Source: Clostridia bacterium
GTDB lineage: Bacteria > Bacillota > Clostridia > Christensenellales > Borkfalkiaceae
Direction: 5' to 3'
Length of the DNA: 64,000 nt
NCBI GenBank assembly: GCA_900770945.1
Contig: CAAGME010000040.1
Span: 1 to 64,000, forward strand
Made by a program: the position numbers and the translations under genes. Within the stretch, counting starts at the first letter, position 1; every line of letters starts with the position of its first letter. The notes beneath the pieces were generated by a model. It was not told where the DNA came from, searched no databases, and saw only the letters and a list, made by a program, of their open reading frames with translations. Positions 34,347-43,265 of this stretch are shown here, piece after piece.

Positions 34347-35314
34347 ACAATAAGTTTAATAGAGAAATATACGTCGGCGGGGGCGAGAGGCTTTTGTCGC
34401 TTCTCGGCAACTTCGACGAAAACCTTAACGCGATTATAGCGGAAACGGGCGCGGAAGCGTACGCGAACGGCGAAACAATCGTGATAAGCGGCGAAGAAGC
34501 GGCGGTGGAACTCACGGTTACCGTTATAAACAAGCTTCTCGAAATCATTGACGCGGGAGAAAGGATAGACAAGTCGAGGATAATTTACTGTGTGGAGCTT
34601 GCCCGCGACGGACAAGCCGACGACATAGGCAAAATAACGTCGGGCGTTATCGCGGTGACAAGCCGCGGCAAACCCATAAAATGCAAAACGTTCGGGCAGA
34701 AAGTTTACATCGACGAAATAAAAAAGAACACGGTGGTTTTCGGCGTCGGTCCCGCCGGTACGGGCAAAACCTATCTTGCCGTGGCTATGGCTGTTTCCGC
34801 GCTTAAAAACAAGGAAGTCGAAAAGATAATTTTAACGCGCCCGGCGGTCGAGGCGGGAGAGCGGCTCGGGTATCTCCCCGGGGATTTGCAGTCGAAAGTC
34901 GATCCGTATTTAAGACCTTTGTACGACGCTTTGCAAGAAATGCTCGGGCTTGAAAGTTACCTCAGGCTTTTAGAGCGCGGCGTTATAGAAATAGCTCCGC
35001 TTGCCTATATGCGCGGGCGGACGCTCAACAACTCCTACGTTATTCTCGACGAAGCGCAGAACACGACAAAGGAGCAAATGAAGATGTTCCTGACCCGTAT
35101 GGGCGAGGGCAGCAGAATGATTATAACGGGCGACGTTACGCAAATCGACTTGCCCGCCGAAAAGAAAAGCGGCTTAAAGCACGCCGTTTCCATACTCAAA
35201 AACGTGGAGGGGATAGGCATCGTGAACCTTTCGTATAAGGACGTGGTGCGCCACCCGCTCGTTATGAAAATCATAAAAGCTTACACAAAAGACGAAGAAA
35301 AAACTAATCGATAA
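34343..35314 (+). CDS. phoH: PhoH-family ATPase
   Basis: 323 aa from TTG 34343, which overlaps the yqfD stop as TTGA and has GGAGG seven bases upstream. N-terminal KH-like region, then Walker A GPAGTGKTYLA (about residues 137-147), VILDEAQNTTKEQMKMFLTRMG (Walker B, about 234-255, in part) and the arginine finger region KDVVRHPLV. Probable RNA-associated ATPase; works near YbeY, encoded two genes on. Confidence 0.92.
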   Translation: MNNKFNREIYVGGGERLLSLLGNFDENLNAIIAETGAEAYANGETIVISGEEAAVELTVTVINKLLEIIDAGERIDKSRIIYCVELARDGQADDIGKITSGVIAVTSRGKPIKCKTFGQKVYIDEIKKNTVVFGVGPAGTGKTYLAVAMAVSALKNKEVEKIILTRPAVEAGERLGYLPGDLQSKVDPYLRPLYDALQEMLGLESYLRLLERGVIEIAPLAYMRGRTLNNSYVILDEAQNTTKEQMKMFLTRMGEGSRMIITGDVTQIDLPAEKKSGLKHAVSILKNVEGIGIVNLSYKDVVRHPLVMKIIKAYTKDEEKTNR

Positions 35315-35336
35315 TCGGCATATAGCGCGACTTTTT
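35313..35336 (+). repeat. 24-bp dispersed motif, copy 3
   Basis: AATCGGCATATAG then CGC, then GACTTTTT; overlaps the phoH stop codon and is the most divergent copy. Confidence 0.5.
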
Positions 35337-35371
35337 AAAAAAATAAGCGCGTAGCCGTAAAGGAGCAACGG

Positions 35372-36874
35372 ATGTATTTACCAAACAAAAAGGATATACC
35401 GTGGAAGAAAAAAGATTACGTTTTAACGATTTTGCAATTTTTTATTTACGCGCTCGTTTTTGCCGGGCTTATGGTCGGGCTTATATTTTTGAACGCGGGC
35501 GGCGCAAGCGAATTCGTTAAGTTTTTTACCACGGAAAAGACGATAAGGGACTATGTTTATCTTTGCGCGTTCATTATTATCATTTGCGCGTCGCTGTATC
35601 TGTATCTGTTTTGCGAATTCAGGGACTTTTTGCTTCAGGGCAAAAATATAGCGGTCATATTCATAATAATGCAGTTAAGCCTTGCCATTTCGATAGTTAT
35701 GGGCAAGTACGTGGGCATTTACGCCCGCCCCGTGGCGTTTTGTTCTTTGCTTATTCTTCTCCTCGTAAACAAGCGCACGGCGATTTTCGTAGGATTTTTG
35801 TTTAATCTGCTCGTCTTTGTCGTCGATATTTTCACAAACCAAAGCCCGTCCGCCGTTCAAGCAACAGTTTCGCTCGTTATCTGTTCGTGTACAAGCATTT
35901 TCGCAATCTATCTCGTGGACGGCGTAGGTTCGCGTATCAGAGTGTTTGTGAGAGGATTTTTCATATCATTGCCCGTTATCGCGTTAGCCTTGCTTGTCGA
36001 GTTCAAGCCGGAAATGACGCTTAACGATTTTTTCATGATAGTTTTACACGGGTTTATGGGCGGAATGACTTCGGTACTTTTCATGATGGCTATTCTCCCC
36101 GTGTTCGAAGCGGTTTTCAATATGCTCACAAATTATCGCTTGGCGGAAATCACCGATCACAAGTCAAAACTTATCAAGCGAATGATAGAGACCGCGCCGG
36201 GAACTTTTAACCACTCTATGGTCGTTGCTTCTCTTGCCGAAACTTGCGCGACCGCGATAGGCGAAAACCCGCTTTTAGCCCGTGCCGCCGCGTATTATCA
36301 CGATATCGGCAAACTGAAACAGCCTATTTATTTTACCGAGAACCAGCATGGTTACAACCCGCATGACGACTTGACCCCCGAACTTTCGACCGAGATAATC
36401 CGCTCGCACACGAAGGACGGTTACGACCTCATCAAAAAGTATCATTTGCCGATTATTCTGGCGGACGTCGCGCGCGAACACCACGGCACTTTGCCCATTC
36501 AGTATTTTTACGCGAAAGCTTTAAAGTACACCGAGGGCGAACTTAACATAGAAGACTTTTCTTACCCGGGACCCAAGCCTCACTCTAAAATCGCGGCGAT
36601 AATAATGCTTGCCGACGGTTGCGAAGCGGCGGTCAGAGCGCAGAACGACCGTTCTCGCGAAAAGGTTGAAAAAATCGTCGGATCCATTATTGCAGACAGA
36701 ATGAAGCTCGAACAGTTTTCCGAGTGCGAAATCACCATGCGTGAAATCGACCTTATAAGGGAAGCTATCGAAAACGGCTTGTCGGGCGTTTATCATGACA
36801 GAATCAATTACCCTAAGCTCAACAATCGCAAAGTTAACGCGTTTGAGGGCGAATCGAGCGAAAAAAAGGAATAA
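35372..36874 (+). CDS. 7TM HD-domain protein (PgpH/YqfF-like), short form
   Basis: 500 aa: about seven membrane helices (residues 15-245), then a cytoplasmic HD domain with HSMVVASLAETCA (about 276-288), the HD pair in AAYYHDIGKLKQP (about 305-317), HTKDGYDLIKKYHLP and DGCEAAVRA. The family breaks down cyclic di-AMP. Typical members are about 700 aa with a large extracellular HDED domain after the first helix; that domain is missing here. Charged C-terminal tail. AAAGGAG precedes the start. Confidence 0.87.
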   Translation: MYLPNKKDIPWKKKDYVLTILQFFIYALVFAGLMVGLIFLNAGGASEFVKFFTTEKTIRDYVYLCAFIIIICASLYLYLFCEFRDFLLQGKNIAVIFIIMQLSLAISIVMGKYVGIYARPVAFCSLLILLLVNKRTAIFVGFLFNLLVFVVDIFTNQSPSAVQATVSLVICSCTSIFAIYLVDGVGSRIRVFVRGFFISLPVIALALLVEFKPEMTLNDFFMIVLHGFMGGMTSVLFMMAILPVFEAVFNMLTNYRLAEITDHKSKLIKRMIETAPGTFNHSMVVASLAETCATAIGENPLLARAAAYYHDIGKLKQPIYFTENQHGYNPHDDLTPELSTEIIRSHTKDGYDLIKKYHLPIILADVAREHHGTLPIQYFYAKALKYTEGELNIEDFSYPGPKPHSKIAAIIMLADGCEAAVRAQNDRSREKVEKIVGSIIADRMKLEQFSECEITMREIDLIREAIENGLSGVYHDRINYPKLNNRKVNAFEGESSEKKE

Positions 36875-36877
36875 TCT

Positions 36878-37354
36878 ATGGCAAAACTTACGGTATACGG
36901 CGGTGACGAATACTTAGGCGACATCGTGCCGCTTTGCGCCGCTACAATGAAGGTCTTAAAGCAACGTTGCAATTTTTACGTCGATTTAACTTTTTTGACG
37001 AAAGAAGAAATGCAGGAACTCAATAAAGCGGAGCGTTCCGTCGATTCTGTTACGGACGTTCTCTCGTTCCCCATGCTCGACGGAATACGCGGAAAAACCG
37101 TCTGTAAAAAGGACTTTCCGCTCGACTATGATGAGGACGAAAAAGCAATTTTTTTAGGTTCCGTCGCAATTTGTCCCGAAAGGGCGAAAGAACAGGCGAA
37201 AGAGTACGGACACAGCGAGGAGAGGGAGTTCAAATATTTGCTCGTTCATTCGCTTTTGCATCTTTTCGGGTACGACCACTTAACGGACGAGGATAAAAAA
37301 GAAATGCGCGAGAAAGAAGAAATCATAATGAACGAAATAGGAGTTACCGAATGA
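36878..37354 (+). CDS. ybeY: endoribonuclease YbeY
   Basis: 158 aa metalloprotein for 16S rRNA 3' maturation and ribosome quality control. Zinc motif HSLLHLFGYDH (about residues 129-139, HxxxHxxxxxH). The block VDSVTDVLSFP (about 56-66) is also typical. A somewhat longer insert (CKKDFPLDYDEDEKA) precedes IFLGSVAIC. Overlaps era by 4 bases. Confidence 0.95.
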   Translation: MAKLTVYGGDEYLGDIVPLCAATMKVLKQRCNFYVDLTFLTKEEMQELNKAERSVDSVTDVLSFPMLDGIRGKTVCKKDFPLDYDEDEKAIFLGSVAICPERAKEQAKEYGHSEEREFKYLLVHSLLHLFGYDHLTDEDKKEMREKEEIIMNEIGVTE

Positions 37355-38244
37355 AAAGCGGAATAGTCGCGGTAGTCGGCAGGGCGAACGCCGGCAAATC
37401 TACGCTCATCAACGTTTTAGTCGGCGAAAAGGTGGCGATAGTTTCGCCCAAGCCGCAGACCACGCGCGAAAGAATACTCGGAGTAAAAAACGGCGACGGG
37501 TATCAGATTGTTTTTGAAGATACGCCGGGCATTTACAAGGCTTCTTCTCTTTTAAACGAGCGCATGCAAAAATGCGCTTCCACGGCGGCGAAGGACGTTG
37601 ACGTAATCTTGTTCTTAATCGACGGACACGACGGCGTGAAGGAAGAGGACGTCGAAAGTTTGAAAAAGTATGCGAGCGGCGACATTCCGCTCGTTCTTGC
37701 GTTTACAAAAACCGACATTATGCCCAAAGAAAAAATCCCGCTTTTAGCCGAGAGCGTAAAGGACGTAAGCAACATCGAAAAAATAGTAACGCTTTCCGCG
37801 CGCCGCGGCAAAAACGTGGGCAAGCTTTTAGACGAAATCGTAAATCTTTTGCCGGAGGGCGAGCCTATCTACGGCGACGACGTTGTTTCCGACCGCTCCG
37901 AAAGATTCATGATTGCCGAAATAATGCGGGAAAAAATACTCTTAAAGTACGATAAGGAAATTCCGCACGGCGTGGCGATAATAATAAACACGTTCGAAAA
38001 ACAGCCTAACGGCGTGTATGACGTGAACCTCGATATCGTTTGCGAAAAGCAAAACCACAAAGCAATCATTATCGGCAAAGGCGGCGCGGCTTTGAAGGAA
38101 GTTTCCTCCTTTGCGCGCGAAAGCATGGAAAAATTCCTCGGCGCAAAGGTGTTTTTGACAACTTACGTCAAGGTTAAAGAAGATTGGCGCAACAACCCGT
38201 CGAGATTGAAAGAATTCGGTTACGGCGCGGAGCAATTCGAATAA
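37351..38244 (+). CDS. era: GTPase Era
   Basis: 297 aa; binds the 3' end of 16S rRNA in 30S assembly. G1 GRANAGKST (10-18), DTPG (57-60), and a C-terminal KH domain with IIIGKGGAALKEV (about 232-244). The G4 motif, NKxD in most Era proteins, reads TKTD (119-122). Thr in this place is tolerated in some GTPases, so activity is probably kept. ATGA overlap with ybeY. Confidence 0.95.
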   Translation: MKSGIVAVVGRANAGKSTLINVLVGEKVAIVSPKPQTTRERILGVKNGDGYQIVFEDTPGIYKASSLLNERMQKCASTAAKDVDVILFLIDGHDGVKEEDVESLKKYASGDIPLVLAFTKTDIMPKEKIPLLAESVKDVSNIEKIVTLSARRGKNVGKLLDEIVNLLPEGEPIYGDDVVSDRSERFMIAEIMREKILLKYDKEIPHGVAIIINTFEKQPNGVYDVNLDIVCEKQNHKAIIIGKGGAALKEVSSFARESMEKFLGAKVFLTTYVKVKEDWRNNPSRLKEFGYGAEQFE

Positions 38245-38273
38245 AAAAAGAATTTTTCCGTATTCTAAGTAAT

Positions 38274-38369
38274 ATGGATAAAGACGTTGAAAAAGCCGCC
38301 TGGAAGCTTTTTGAAAAAACGGGCAAAATCGGGTATTACATGCTGTACAAAAAATTAAAGGATTTCTGA
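38274..38369 (+). CDS. yqzL: YqzL-like small protein
   Basis: 31 aa: AAWKLFEKTGKIGYYMLYKK matches the YqzL pattern (WxxFxxTGxIxxYLxxK), and the gene sits between era and recO as in Bacillus. Function unknown. The ribosome site is weak and the stop is 2 bp before recO, suggesting coupling. Confidence 0.75.
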   Translation: MDKDVEKAAWKLFEKTGKIGYYMLYKKLKDF

Positions 38370-38371
38370 AA

Positions 38372-39124
38372 ATGGACGAAAAATTCAACGCTTTGTGCGT
38401 TCGCTCAGTTTCTTACCGCGAAGCCGACAAAATAATAACGCTCTTTACGCTTGAAAAGGGGCTTGTGGATTGCGCCGTTTACGGCGCGCGGCGAGCGGGG
38501 TCAAAACTGAATTTTGCCGCCGAAGTTTTTTGCTTTGCGGAATACTTATTGAGTGAGAAAAACGACCGTCGTTCCGTGAAAGAGGCTAACGAAATAGACG
38601 GGTTTTACGGCGTGCGCGGCGATATCGTCCGTTTTTACGCGGCTTCCGCGGTTGCTGAATTTATAAGGCTTTTCGTTATGCCCGGTGTTCCGCAATATCT
38701 TACCTTTTCCGCGGCGATTGCGGCTTTAAAGGGTATAGAAAACGGCGACCCGCTTTTGTCGCTGTCCGGTTTTTTGATAAACGCGCTAAGCGATCTCGGG
38801 TTCGGCATGGAGCTTTCCTGCTGCAAAGCTTGCGATAAAGAGATAAAAGAAAGGGCTTTTTTCGATTTTCCTTCCTCCGCGGTTTACTGTCTTTCCTGCG
38901 CGCCGCAAGGCGCAACCGAGATAAGGTTTTCAACCTTTTCGGTTTTGTCCAAACTTTCTTCTGTTCCCGTCGAAGATTTGGAAAACAGCGATTTATCGAC
39001 TTATAGCCCCGCTTTTGATGACGAAAGAGCAAAAAAATCGGCTATAAAGATGCTTGATTTTTACATAGAAGAAAAAACGGGTTACGCCGTTAAAACGTTA
39101 AAAGAATTACTTGAAATTATCTGA
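38372..39124 (+). CDS. recO: DNA repair protein RecO
   Basis: 250 aa; loads RecA with RecF/RecR. N-terminal OB fold (residues 1-80; CVRSVSYREADKIITLFT, VDCAVYGARRAGSK), helical middle, and a zinc site CKACDKE (about 150-156) with YCLSC (about 172-176). Order era-yqzL-recO supports the call. Confidence 0.92.
   Translation: MDEKFNALCVRSVSYREADKIITLFTLEKGLVDCAVYGARRAGSKLNFAAEVFCFAEYLLSEKNDRRSVKEANEIDGFYGVRGDIVRFYAASAVAEFIRLFVMPGVPQYLTFSAAIAALKGIENGDPLLSLSGFLINALSDLGFGMELSCCKACDKEIKERAFFDFPSSAVYCLSCAPQGATEIRFSTFSVLSKLSSVPVEDLENSDLSTYSPAFDDERAKKSAIKMLDFYIEEKTGYAVKTLKELLEII
38994..39017 (+). repeat. 24-bp dispersed motif, copy 4
   Basis: TATCGACTTATAG then CCC, then CGCTTTTG; inside recO. Confidence 0.55.
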
Positions 39125-39146
39125 AAAAACGAAAAAAGAGGTAAAA

Positions 39147-39800
39147 ATGAAATACAAACTTGCCGTATTCGATATGGACGGCACTATCTTAGACACTTTA
39201 AGCGATTTGACGGCTTCGACGAATTATGCTCTAAAAACCGCTAATCTTCCCGAAAAAACGCGCGAGGACGTGCGCAGATACATAGGCGACGGAGTGAAGG
39301 AGTTAATCGAACGCGCGTGCGCGCCCGTTACCGACGAAAAGATTATCGAAAAAGTTTTTGTCGCGTTTGGCGAGTATTACAAGGCGCACGGCGAGGACTT
39401 GACAAGACCGTACCCCGGGATTGTGGAAGCAATAAAAACATTACGTGCGAACGGCATAAAAACGGGCGTTGTTTCAAACAAGCTCGAATACGCGGTTATT
39501 CCGCTTGCGGAAAGGTATTTTCCGTCGCTCTTCGACTATATCGCCGGGGATAAAGAGGGCGTGAGAAGAAAGCCGTACCCCGACCCTATTTTAAACGCCA
39601 TCTCCGCTATGGGCGAAACGAAAGAAACAACCGTTTATATAGGCGATTCCGACGTGGACGTTAAAGCGGGCTTCAATGCGGGCGTGGACGTTATCTCCGC
39701 GGGCTGGGGGTATCGAAGCAAAGAGTTTTTGCTTGAAAACGGCGCGAAAAACATTGTTTTTTCAGCGGAAGAGATGTTAAAAAAAATACTCGAATCTTAA
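39147..39800 (+). CDS. gph: HAD phosphatase, phosphoglycolate phosphatase-like
   Basis: 217 aa from ATG 39147 (AGAGG upstream). HAD motifs: nucleophile in FDMDGTILDT (residues 8-17), VVSNK (about 107-111), Lys in RRKPYPDP (about 140-147), acidic GDSDVDVKAG (about 163-172). The helical cap fits the Gph/PGP class acting on phosphoglycolate, though pyrophosphatase activity (PpaX) is an alternative. Last gene of the operon. Confidence 0.85.
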   Translation: MKYKLAVFDMDGTILDTLSDLTASTNYALKTANLPEKTREDVRRYIGDGVKELIERACAPVTDEKIIEKVFVAFGEYYKAHGEDLTRPYPGIVEAIKTLRANGIKTGVVSNKLEYAVIPLAERYFPSLFDYIAGDKEGVRRKPYPDPILNAISAMGETKETTVYIGDSDVDVKAGFNAGVDVISAGWGYRSKEFLLENGAKNIVFSAEEMLKKILES

Positions 39801-39811
39801 GCTTCATAGAA

Positions 39812-39839
39812 AAAAAGACCGCCTAAATGGCGGTTTTTT
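39812..39839 (+). terminator. terminator of the yqfC-gph operon
   Basis: ACCGCC, TAAAT loop, GGCGGT, then TTTTTT; A-rich on the other side, so it can also serve the convergent XRE gene. Confidence 0.85.
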
Positions 39840-39849
39840 AATGAAAAAG

Positions 39850-40431
39850 TTATTTTAATCTGATTATTTTGAAGCTCAAAAGAATAACGAGTTGCGCGGG
39901 CGCGCCGATTATGAAAATCAACCAGTAGGCGGTCGAAGTGACGTGCAAGACTATCAAAAACGCGTCTAAAAGTATCGTCCAGACGATAGCCGTTACCGAA
40001 AGCATTTTGTAGGTCTTATTAAACCACAGGCTTGAAAGTATCGTAAGCACAACGGCAAAAGCGGGCAAAGGATAAACGAAGCAGTAAATCGGGTTTCTTG
40101 CGGAGGGCAACGCGCCTTGCAGAACAACGAACGTTGCGCATTCTACGGCGACGATTGCGATAAGCACGAGCAGAGTTATGACGGCTCTGTTCTTTTTTAC
40201 CGTTTTTTTGGGCATCGGAACGACTTCTTCTTTTACAAGCGAATCGAGCGACACGCCGAAAAGGTCTGCAATGGATATAAGCGCGGTAACGTCCGGCACG
40301 GCTTCGGCTCTTTCCCATTTTGAAACGGCTTTGTCCGAATAATTGAGTTTTTCCGCAAGTTGAAGCTGAGTAAGCCCGGCGTTTTTTCTAAGAGTTACAA
40401 GCCTTTGAGCGAAAACTTCTTTAACGTCCAT
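39850..40431 (-). CDS. membrane-anchored XRE-family regulator
   Basis: 193 aa. Residues 8-65 are an XRE helix-turn-helix (RLVTLRKNAGLTQLQLAEKLNYSDKAVSKWERAEAVPD). A basic linker (KKTVKKNR) leads to about four membrane helices (residues 83-190). Such regulators may sense membrane state. GGAGG ribosome site. The promoter carries a 7-bp inverted repeat across the -35 element, suggesting autorepression. Confidence 0.85.
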   Translation of the reverse strand: MDVKEVFAQRLVTLRKNAGLTQLQLAEKLNYSDKAVSKWERAEAVPDVTALISIADLFGVSLDSLVKEEVVPMPKKTVKKNRAVITLLVLIAIVAVECATFVVLQGALPSARNPIYCFVYPLPAFAVVLTILSSLWFNKTYKMLSVTAIVWTILLDAFLIVLHVTSTAYWLIFIIGAPAQLVILLSFKIIRLK

Positions 40432-40465
40432 TTTTTACCTCCTAAGCAAGGCAAGCTTTAAAATT

Positions 40466-40494
40466 ATTGTAGCATATACTTGACCGAAAATCAA
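40466..40494 (-). promoter_or_regulatory. promoter of the membrane XRE gene
   Basis: On the minus strand TTGATT (40494-40489), 17 bp, TACAAT (40471-40466) with an upstream TG. Confidence 0.7.
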
Positions 40495-40497
40495 GTA
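40477..40497. promoter_or_regulatory. candidate operator, inverted repeat over the -35
   Basis: TACTTGA, 7 bases, TCAAGTA covers the -35 and most of the spacer of the promoter at 40466-40494. Confidence 0.5.
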
Positions 40498-40596
40498 AAA
40501 AACGCTGTATAACGCCCTTTCTACCGTGAGTAGAGTGTGAAAAAGCTTACTCTACCGCAAAAAACTTTTCGTTATAGCAAAAAATTTACAAGTAGG

Positions 40597-40625
40597 TTGA
40601 AAAATAACGATAAAAGTCGTACAAT
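40597..40625 (+). promoter_or_regulatory. promoter of the SGNH hydrolase gene
   Basis: TTGAAA, 17 bp, TACAAT. Upstream, at 40529-40555, lies an inverted repeat GTAGAGT/ACTCTAC. Confidence 0.65.
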
Positions 40626-40655
40626 ACGGGCATAAATAAACGCGAGGTGTCGGCA

Positions 40656-41345
40656 ATGAAAAAGCTTATTACGGTATTCGGTGATTCGATAGGAAAGGGA
40701 ATAATGACGGACGGCGAAAAGTTGTTTTTCGGTACGGGAGCAGTCGATATTTTAAAGGGAGAGTACGATTTGAAGATCGAAAACAAGTCCGCTTACGGAC
40801 AGTCGTTGAAAAGAATTATGGCGCGCGAAGAAATAGATAAGTACTATCAAACGGCGACAGCGGATAAAAGCGAGAGGGTTGCCGTTCTCGAACTGGGCGG
40901 AAACGACGCGGACTTCGATTGGAAAAAAGTTGCGGCAGACCCTAAGGGCGAACACACTTCAAAAACCACGCCGGAAGAATTTTTTTCGCTCTATAAATCC
41001 GCGCTTGAAAAATTGTCCTTTTATTGCGAAAAAGTTTACGTTTGCTCGCTCGTGCCGGTAGAAAGCGGAAGATTTTTTAAAAACGTTATATCGCGTACGG
41101 CGGACGGCAATAAAGTTCTGGAATATTTTAACGGCGACGTTAATACCGTGTATCGTCATCAGGAAATAATGAACAACCTCGTTGTGCGCGCGGCGGATTC
41201 GAAAGGTTACGAGGTAATCGATTTAAGGTATGCGTTTTTAAAAAGCCTCGATTTTTCTTCGCTCATGTGCCTTGACGGAATACACCCGAACGCAAACGGA
41301 CAAAAGCTCATCGCTTCCTCTTGCCGCCGCTTTGCCGCCGTGTAA
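40656..41345 (+). CDS. SGNH/GDSL-family hydrolase
   Basis: 229 aa esterase/lipase-like protein without a signal peptide. Block I FGDSIGKG with the catalytic Ser (residues 8-15), block III LGGNDADF (about 78-85) and block V DGIHPNANGQ with Asp and His (about 209-218). Start ATG 40656 has GAGGTG upstream. Substrate unknown. Confidence 0.88.
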   Translation: MKKLITVFGDSIGKGIMTDGEKLFFGTGAVDILKGEYDLKIENKSAYGQSLKRIMAREEIDKYYQTATADKSERVAVLELGGNDADFDWKKVAADPKGEHTSKTTPEEFFSLYKSALEKLSFYCEKVYVCSLVPVESGRFFKNVISRTADGNKVLEYFNGDVNTVYRHQEIMNNLVVRAADSKGYEVIDLRYAFLKSLDFSSLMCLDGIHPNANGQKLIASSCRRFAAV

Positions 41346-41397
41346 CAAAAACGCATTTTAATCTCGCGGCTCGGCTCTTTATTGACGGGCAAAAAGC

Positions 41398-41426
41398 TTG
41401 ATTTAGCGTGAAATTTGTGGTAAAAT
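41398..41426 (+). promoter_or_regulatory. promoter of pepF
   Basis: TTGATT, 17 bp ending in TGG, TAAAAT. Confidence 0.65.
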
Positions 41427-41448
41427 AAAAAGAAAAAGGATTTTTGCC

Positions 41449-43227
41449 ATGGATTATCGTTGGGACTTGTCCGTTTTGTACGACGGGATTGACACCGAAA
41501 AATATCATATAGACGAAAAACAGCTTTCCGAGTTTGTTTCAAAGCTTGTTTCGTTGTCCGAAAAAACAGGGAAAATTGCCGATAACGAACTTATAGACGG
41601 GTATTTAAGAATAAACGAGCAGCTTACCTTAACGGAAGCAAGGTTGTTTTCTTATCTTAATTTGCGTTTTGCGACAAATTCCGACGACCTCGAAGCGAAA
41701 AGTCAATTCGGAAAAATAATAAGCGTTGCGAACGAAGCCGCCGAACCCGAAGCGGTAATCGAAGCATATATCGGAAAGATTGAAAACTTGGACGAGCTTA
41801 TCGCAGAAAACGAGTTTTTTGCTCAATACGCATATTTACTTAAAAACCTGAAGCGTGACGCGAAGTATCTTTTAAAGGGCGGCGAAGAAAACATTCTCGC
41901 AAAAACCGACGTTTATTCCGGGCAGGCTTGGAGCGATTTGCAAACGACGCTCACTTCTTCCTTAAAAATCCCTTTCAACGGTGAAATTTTAACCCTGTCG
42001 GACATAAGGAACCTTGCCTACGACAAGGACGAAAACGTAAGGAAAGCCGCGTACGAAGCGGAACTCAAAGCATACGACAACATAAAAGAATCGGTCGCTT
42101 TCTGTTTAAACAGTATCAAAATGCAAGCGATAACGGAAGCCGAACTTAGAGGTTATTCTTCCGTCGAGGACAAAACGCTTAAAAATTCACGCGTGAAAAA
42201 GGAAACGCTCGACGCGCTTTTAAAAGCCATCGAAAAATCATTGCCGACGTTCAGGCGGTATTTTAAAAAAAAAGCTCAAATTTTAGGCGATAAAAACGGG
42301 CTACCTTGGTACGACTTGTTCGCGCCCGTATCTTGCGGAGAAGAAGAGCAGACGTTTACGCCCGAAAGCGCGAGGGATTATCTTGTCAAGGTCTTTTCGC
42401 CCGTAGATAAAGAGCTTGCCGACATGATAGAGGATGCTTTCGACAATAGATGGATAGATTTTTACCCGCGCGCCGGAAAAACGGGCGGGGCGTTTTGCAT
42501 GGAACTTTTAGAGCAGAAGCAGTCGAGAGTGCTTACTAACTTCGGCGGAAAGTTTACCGACGTTATGACGCTTGCGCACGAATTGGGGCATGCCTATCAT
42601 AACCTCAACCTTTATTTTAATCCGCCGCTTGCGACCTCGTACTCTATGCCCGTTGCGGAAACGGCGTCAAACTTCAACGAGGTAATCGTGATGGATTACG
42701 CGCTTAAAAACGCAAAATCGAAATCGGAAAAGCTTGCGCTTTTAGAGGGCAAGCTTTCGGACACGGCGCAGATTATTTGCGACATTTACTCGCGTTACCT
42801 TTTTGAAAAATCGGTAATCGAGCAAAGAAAGGAAGTTTTCAACAATGCGGACGGCTTTGCCGAGCAAATGATAAAAGCGCAAAAATCTTCTTACGGCGAC
42901 GGGCTTGACGAAAACTTTCTGCACCCGTACATGTGGGTGTGTAAAAGCCATTATTATTCGGCTTCGCTTTCGTTTTATAACTGGCCGTACGCATTCGGCG
43001 GGCTTTTTGCGCAGGGGCTTTTCGCCGAGTATCGTAAGCGCGGGCAGGGGTTTATTCCCGACTACAAAAAAATGCTCAAAAACACTCCCGTTTGCGACGC
43101 GGAAGAGGTCGCGAAGATTGCGGGCGTCGATTTGACGGACGAAAAATTCTGGGACGAAGGATTAGCTTACTTTGAAAACTTAATCGAAGAGTTCTGCTCG
43201 CTTGCGGACGAACTTTTTAATCTTTGA
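41449..43227 (+). CDS. pepF: oligoendopeptidase F (M3 family)
   Basis: 592 aa cytoplasmic zinc peptidase cutting short peptides. Zinc site HELGHAYHNL (about residues 379-388) with the downstream Glu in ETASNFNEV (about 404-412). The N-terminal helical domain (MDYRWDLSVLYDGID) is typical. Length normal. The last 21 bases are repeated imperfectly just after the stop. Confidence 0.93.
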   Translation: MDYRWDLSVLYDGIDTEKYHIDEKQLSEFVSKLVSLSEKTGKIADNELIDGYLRINEQLTLTEARLFSYLNLRFATNSDDLEAKSQFGKIISVANEAAEPEAVIEAYIGKIENLDELIAENEFFAQYAYLLKNLKRDAKYLLKGGEENILAKTDVYSGQAWSDLQTTLTSSLKIPFNGEILTLSDIRNLAYDKDENVRKAAYEAELKAYDNIKESVAFCLNSIKMQAITEAELRGYSSVEDKTLKNSRVKKETLDALLKAIEKSLPTFRRYFKKKAQILGDKNGLPWYDLFAPVSCGEEEQTFTPESARDYLVKVFSPVDKELADMIEDAFDNRWIDFYPRAGKTGGAFCMELLEQKQSRVLTNFGGKFTDVMTLAHELGHAYHNLNLYFNPPLATSYSMPVAETASNFNEVIVMDYALKNAKSKSEKLALLEGKLSDTAQIICDIYSRYLFEKSVIEQRKEVFNNADGFAEQMIKAQKSSYGDGLDENFLHPYMWVCKSHYYSASLSFYNWPYAFGGLFAQGLFAEYRKRGQGFIPDYKKMLKNTPVCDAEEVAKIAGVDLTDEKFWDEGLAYFENLIEEFCSLADELFNL

Positions 43228-43254
43228 CGTTCTCGGACGAACTTTTCAATCTTT
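43205..43254 (+). repeat. imperfect tandem duplication at the end of pepF
   Basis: 43205-43225 and 43234-43254 match in 20 of 21 bases (CGGACGAACTTTT-AATCTTT). The first copy encodes the pepF C-terminus; the second lies in the gap before tsaE. Confidence 0.7.
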
Positions 43255-43265
43255 AATAAACAGCC

